This document shows, one piece after another, positions 61,701-64,000 of a stretch of DNA of 64,000 bases (position 1 is the first letter of the stretch; each line of letters begins with the position of its first letter). The notes under the pieces are model-generated. The model ran no database searches and was not told where the DNA came from. It saw only the letters and a list, made by a program, of their open reading frames with translations. The DNA comes from Tetragonia tetragonoides (lineage: Eukaryota > Streptophyta > Magnoliopsida > Caryophyllales > Aizoaceae). Position numbers and translations under genes: made by a program. The stretch covers positions 21,226,001 to 21,290,000 of the forward strand of contig CM076152.1 of NCBI GenBank assembly GCA_038025085.1, written 5' to 3'.

Positions 61701-64000
61701 TCTCTTTCACCCTAGTTGTAAGAGCTGTTAAAACGCGTAAATGCATTCAAAATGCGTAAATGCATTCAAAAGCTTGAGTTGAAGCATGTTTGTACTTGTA
61801 AACATTCTTGGTGCAGTTTCTCACTCAAATGAATGCAAACAAAGCATTTGGGTGCTTTCTCTTAATATACAACACAAAAGAACTTCGTTCACCGTAATCG
61901 TAAGAGCTGTTAAAACGCGTAAATGCATTCAAAAGCTTGAGTTGAAGCTTGTTTGTACTTCTATGCATCCTTGGGGTAGTTTCTCACTTAAATGAATGCA
62001 AACAAAGCATCTGGGTGCTTTCTCTTAATTTTCAACACAAAAGAACTCAATCTCTTTCACCCTAGTCGTAAGAGCTGTTAAAACGCGTAAATGCATTCAA
62101 AACGCGTAAATGCATTCAAAAGCTTGAGTTGAAGCTTGTTTGTAGTTGTAAACATCCTTGGTGTAGTTTCTCACTCAAATGAATGCAAAACAAAGCATCT
62201 GGGTGCTTTCTCTTTATATACAACACAAAAGAACTCATTCTCTTTCACCCTTGTCGTAAGAGCTGAAAAAACGCGTAAATGCATTCAAAAGCTTGAGTTG
62301 AAGCTTCTTTGTACTTGTAAATATCCTTGGTGTAGTTTCTCACTTAAATGAATGCAAACAAAGCATCTGGGTGCTTTCTCTTAATATTCAACATAAAAGA
62401 ACTCAATCTCTTTCACCATAGTCGTAAGAGCTGTTAAATTGCGTAAATGCATTCAAAACGCGTAAATGCATTCAAAAGCTTGAGTTGAAGCTTTTTTGTA
62501 CTTGTACACATCCTTGGTGTAGTTTCTCTCTCAAATGAATGCAAACAAAGCATCTGATTGCTTTCTCTTAATATACAACACAAAAGAACTTAATATCTTT
62601 CACCCTAGTCATAACAGTTGTTAAAACAAGTAAATGCATTCAAAACGCGTAAATGCATTCAAAAGCTTGAGTTGAAGCTTCTTTAAACTTGTAAATATCC
62701 TTGGTGTAGTTTCTCACTTAAATGAATGCAAACAAAGCATCTGGGTGCTTTCTCTTAATTTTCAACACAAAATAACTCATTCACTTTCACCGTAGTCGTA
62801 AGAGCTGGTAAAACGTGTAAATGCATTCATAACGCGTAAATGCATTCAAAAGCTTGAGTTGACGCTTGTTTGTACTTGTAAAGATCCTTGGTGTAGTTTC
62901 TTATTCAAATGAATGCAAACAAAGCACCTGGTTGCTTTCTCTTAATATACAACACAAAAAAACTTAATCTCTTACCCTAGTCGTAAGAGCTGTTAAAACG
63001 CGTAAATGCATTCAAAACGCGTAAATGCATTCAAAAGCTTTAGTTGAAGCTTGTTTGTACTTTTAAACATCCTTGGTGTAGGTTCTGAGTTAAATGAATG
63101 CAAACAAAGCATCTGGGTGGTTTCTTTTAGTTTTCAACACAAAAGAACTCAATCTCTTTCACCCTAGTCGTAAGAGCTGTTAAAACGCGTAAATGCATTT
63201 AAAAGCTTGAGTTGAAGCTTGTTTGTACTTGTAAACATTCTTGGTGTAGTTTCTCACTTAAATTAATGCAAACAAAGCATCTGGGTGCTTTCTCTTAATA
63301 TACAACACAAATGAACTTCGTTCACCGTAGTCGTTAGAGCTGTTAAAACGCGTAAATGCTTTCAAAATGCGTAAATGCATTCAAAAGCTTGAGTTGAAGC
63401 TTGTTTGTACTTGTATACATCCTTGGTGTAGTTTCTCACTTAAATGAATTCAAACAAAGCATCTGGGTGCTTTCTCTTAATTTTCAACATGAAAGAACTC
63501 AATCTCTTTCACCCTAGTCGTAAGAGCTGAAAAAACGCGTAAATGCATTCAAAAGCTTGAGTTGAAGCTTCTTTGTACTTGTAAATATCCTTGGTGTAGT
63601 TTCTCACTTAAATGAATGCAAACAAAGCATCTGGGTGCTTTCTCTTAATTTTCAACATAAAAGAACTCAATCTCTTTCACCCTAGTCGTAAGAGATGTTA
63701 AAATGCGTAAATGCATTCCAAACGCGTAAATGCATTCAAAAGCTTGAGTTAAAGCTTGTTTGTACTTGTAAACATCATTGGTGTAGTTTCTGACTCAAAT
63801 GAATGCAAATAAAGCATCCGGGTGCCTTCTTTTAGTATACAACACAAAAGCACTCAATCACTTTCTCCCTAGTCGTAAGAGCTGTTAAAACTCGTAATTG
63901 CATTCAAAATGCGTAAATGCATTCAAAAGCTTGAGTTGAAGCTTGTTTGTAATTTTAAACATCCTTGGTGTAGTTTCTCACTCAAATGAATGCAAACAAA
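58751..64000 (+). repeat. Region 10: 1291/1667-bp and 1080-bp duplications
   Basis: Satellite only; no gene. taaatcattc at 58781 and 60448 is 1667 bp apart. Further in, tggctcc (59621, 60912), accgcaatc (59841, 61132) and gcaatcaaaagc (59347, 60638) are all 1291 bp apart, so two monomers (376 bp) are present in the first copy only. accatagtcgtaagagctg and the following taatatctttc are repeated 1080 bp apart (61511 and 62591). The array continues past the window end. Confidence 0.85.
61610..62020 (+). repeat. Three-monomer cassette, copy 4
   Basis: Carries ctcagttaaatg (61635), acattcttggtgcag (61802) and gcatccttggggtag (61964) in the same order as the cassettes near 48.1 and 54 kb. This shows long-range exchange within the array. 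Confidence 0.78.

Larger units (their letters stand above)
1..64000 (+). repeat. Satellite DNA array, 168/187/206-bp monomer, head to tail
   Basis: The whole window is a tandem array of one monomer family; by spacing there are roughly 350 copies. In the first kilobase the motif aaacatcc recurs at 5, 192, 379, 566, 753 and 959, giving four 187-bp steps and one 206-bp step. All copies I followed have the same orientation. The hand-built 187-bp consensus has 69 G+C (about 37%). No unique sequence or foreign insertion interrupts the array, and both ends of the window lie inside a monomer. Known biology: such arrays form constitutive heterochromatin and often centromeres in plants and animals. The particular family is not one I recognise. 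Centromeric function is only an inference. Confidence 0.98.

Noticed and set aside
1749..62351. Short ORFs (61-93 codons), mainly minus strand, with recurrent MHLRVLTA...TTRVKEI sequence
   Set aside because: They are translations of the satellite. Each spans about one to one and a half monomers and stops because 187 is not a multiple of three. Their variants match DNA repeat classes, and there is no known domain.
1..64000. CRISPR array, suggested by the short 19-bp direct repeats
   Set aside because: Modules abut directly with no unique spacers, and the intervening 130-150 bp are themselves repeated. There are no cas genes.
1..64000. Telomere-like CCCTAA in tttcaccctaatcg variants
   Set aside because: It occurs once per monomer as a single-base variant of ccctagtcg and is never in tandem, so it is not telomeric sequence.
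1..64000. CENP-B box
   Set aside because: I looked for the core TTCG....A..CGGG pattern. The nearest stretches (ttcgtaaatgc, aacgggtaaac) lack the required spacing and bases.
1..64000. Promoter or polyadenylation signals (taatataca, aataaag, ATGCAAAT octamer)
   Set aside because: These AT-rich matches recur in repeat copies with no linked gene and are expected by chance in this composition.
1..64000. Transposon or retroelement insertion
   Set aside because: No stretch of non-satellite sequence, terminal repeats, target-site duplication or reverse transcriptase/transposase frame was found.
1..64000. Inverted array segments
   Set aside because: aaacatcc-type anchors are on the plus strand throughout; I saw no block in the opposite orientation.
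1..64000. Assignment to a named satellite family or species
   Set aside because: The consensus resembles the length class of many plant and animal centromeric satellites, but I cannot match the sequence to one from memory with honesty.

Overview
The whole 64 kb window is one uninterrupted satellite-DNA array. Every stretch I read is a copy, a truncated copy or a recombined copy of one AT-rich monomer, about 37% GC by count on a hand-built consensus. All copies run head to tail in the same orientation. Both window edges fall inside a monomer, so the array extends beyond the window on both sides. I found no credible protein gene, RNA gene, transposon, CRISPR array, replication origin or unique sequence. 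The short open frames (about 60-90 codons) are by-products of the repeat.

The monomer, phased to start at aaacatcc, comes in quantised lengths of 168, 187 and 206 bp. The steps reflect one, two or three copies of a 19-bp internal module (aaaacgcgtaaatgcattc), which carries an ACGCGT (MluI) and an ATGCAT (NsiI) palindrome. Next to it lies a pair of AAGCTT (HindIII) sites 12 bp apart. The rest of the monomer is fairly well conserved and falls into linked variant classes: 'A' with caaacaaag...gctttctcttaatatac, and 'B' with caaataaag...gcattctcttaattttc. I estimate roughly 350 monomers in the window.

Over this lies a patchwork of higher-order repeats (HORs), measured by the spacing of diagnostic variants. 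1-4.1 kb is mixed monomers with a 767-bp duplication. 4.1-9.1 kb holds a 1835-bp unit. 9.1-15.5 kb holds three copies of a 1573-bp unit plus a shorter fourth at 1439 bp. 15.5-19.6 kb has decayed 1.8-2.3 kb paralogous blocks. 19.6-27.2 kb has about 4.46-kb and 3.23-kb shifts with nested 691- and 1066-bp duplications. 27.2-36.9 kb has 4950- and 1479-bp shifts. 36.9-47.5 kb has 1665- and 2040-bp units and a 307-bp triplication. 47.5-51.5 kb has a pair of blocks at 2259/1741 bp. 51.5-58.8 kb has 731-, 537- and 1459-bp shifts. 58.8-64 kb has 1291/1667- and 1080-bp shifts.

This is the organisation of a eukaryotic heterochromatic satellite, and monomer lengths near the nucleosome repeat length make a centromeric or pericentromeric array plausible. 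A plant is a reasonable guess, but I do not recognise the family and cannot name the organism. The biology here is repeat evolution: slippage of a 19-bp module, unequal exchange creating HORs, spread of one deleted monomer type, and CpG-type decay inside the module. I do not see a hidden gene system, and I think claiming one would be wrong.
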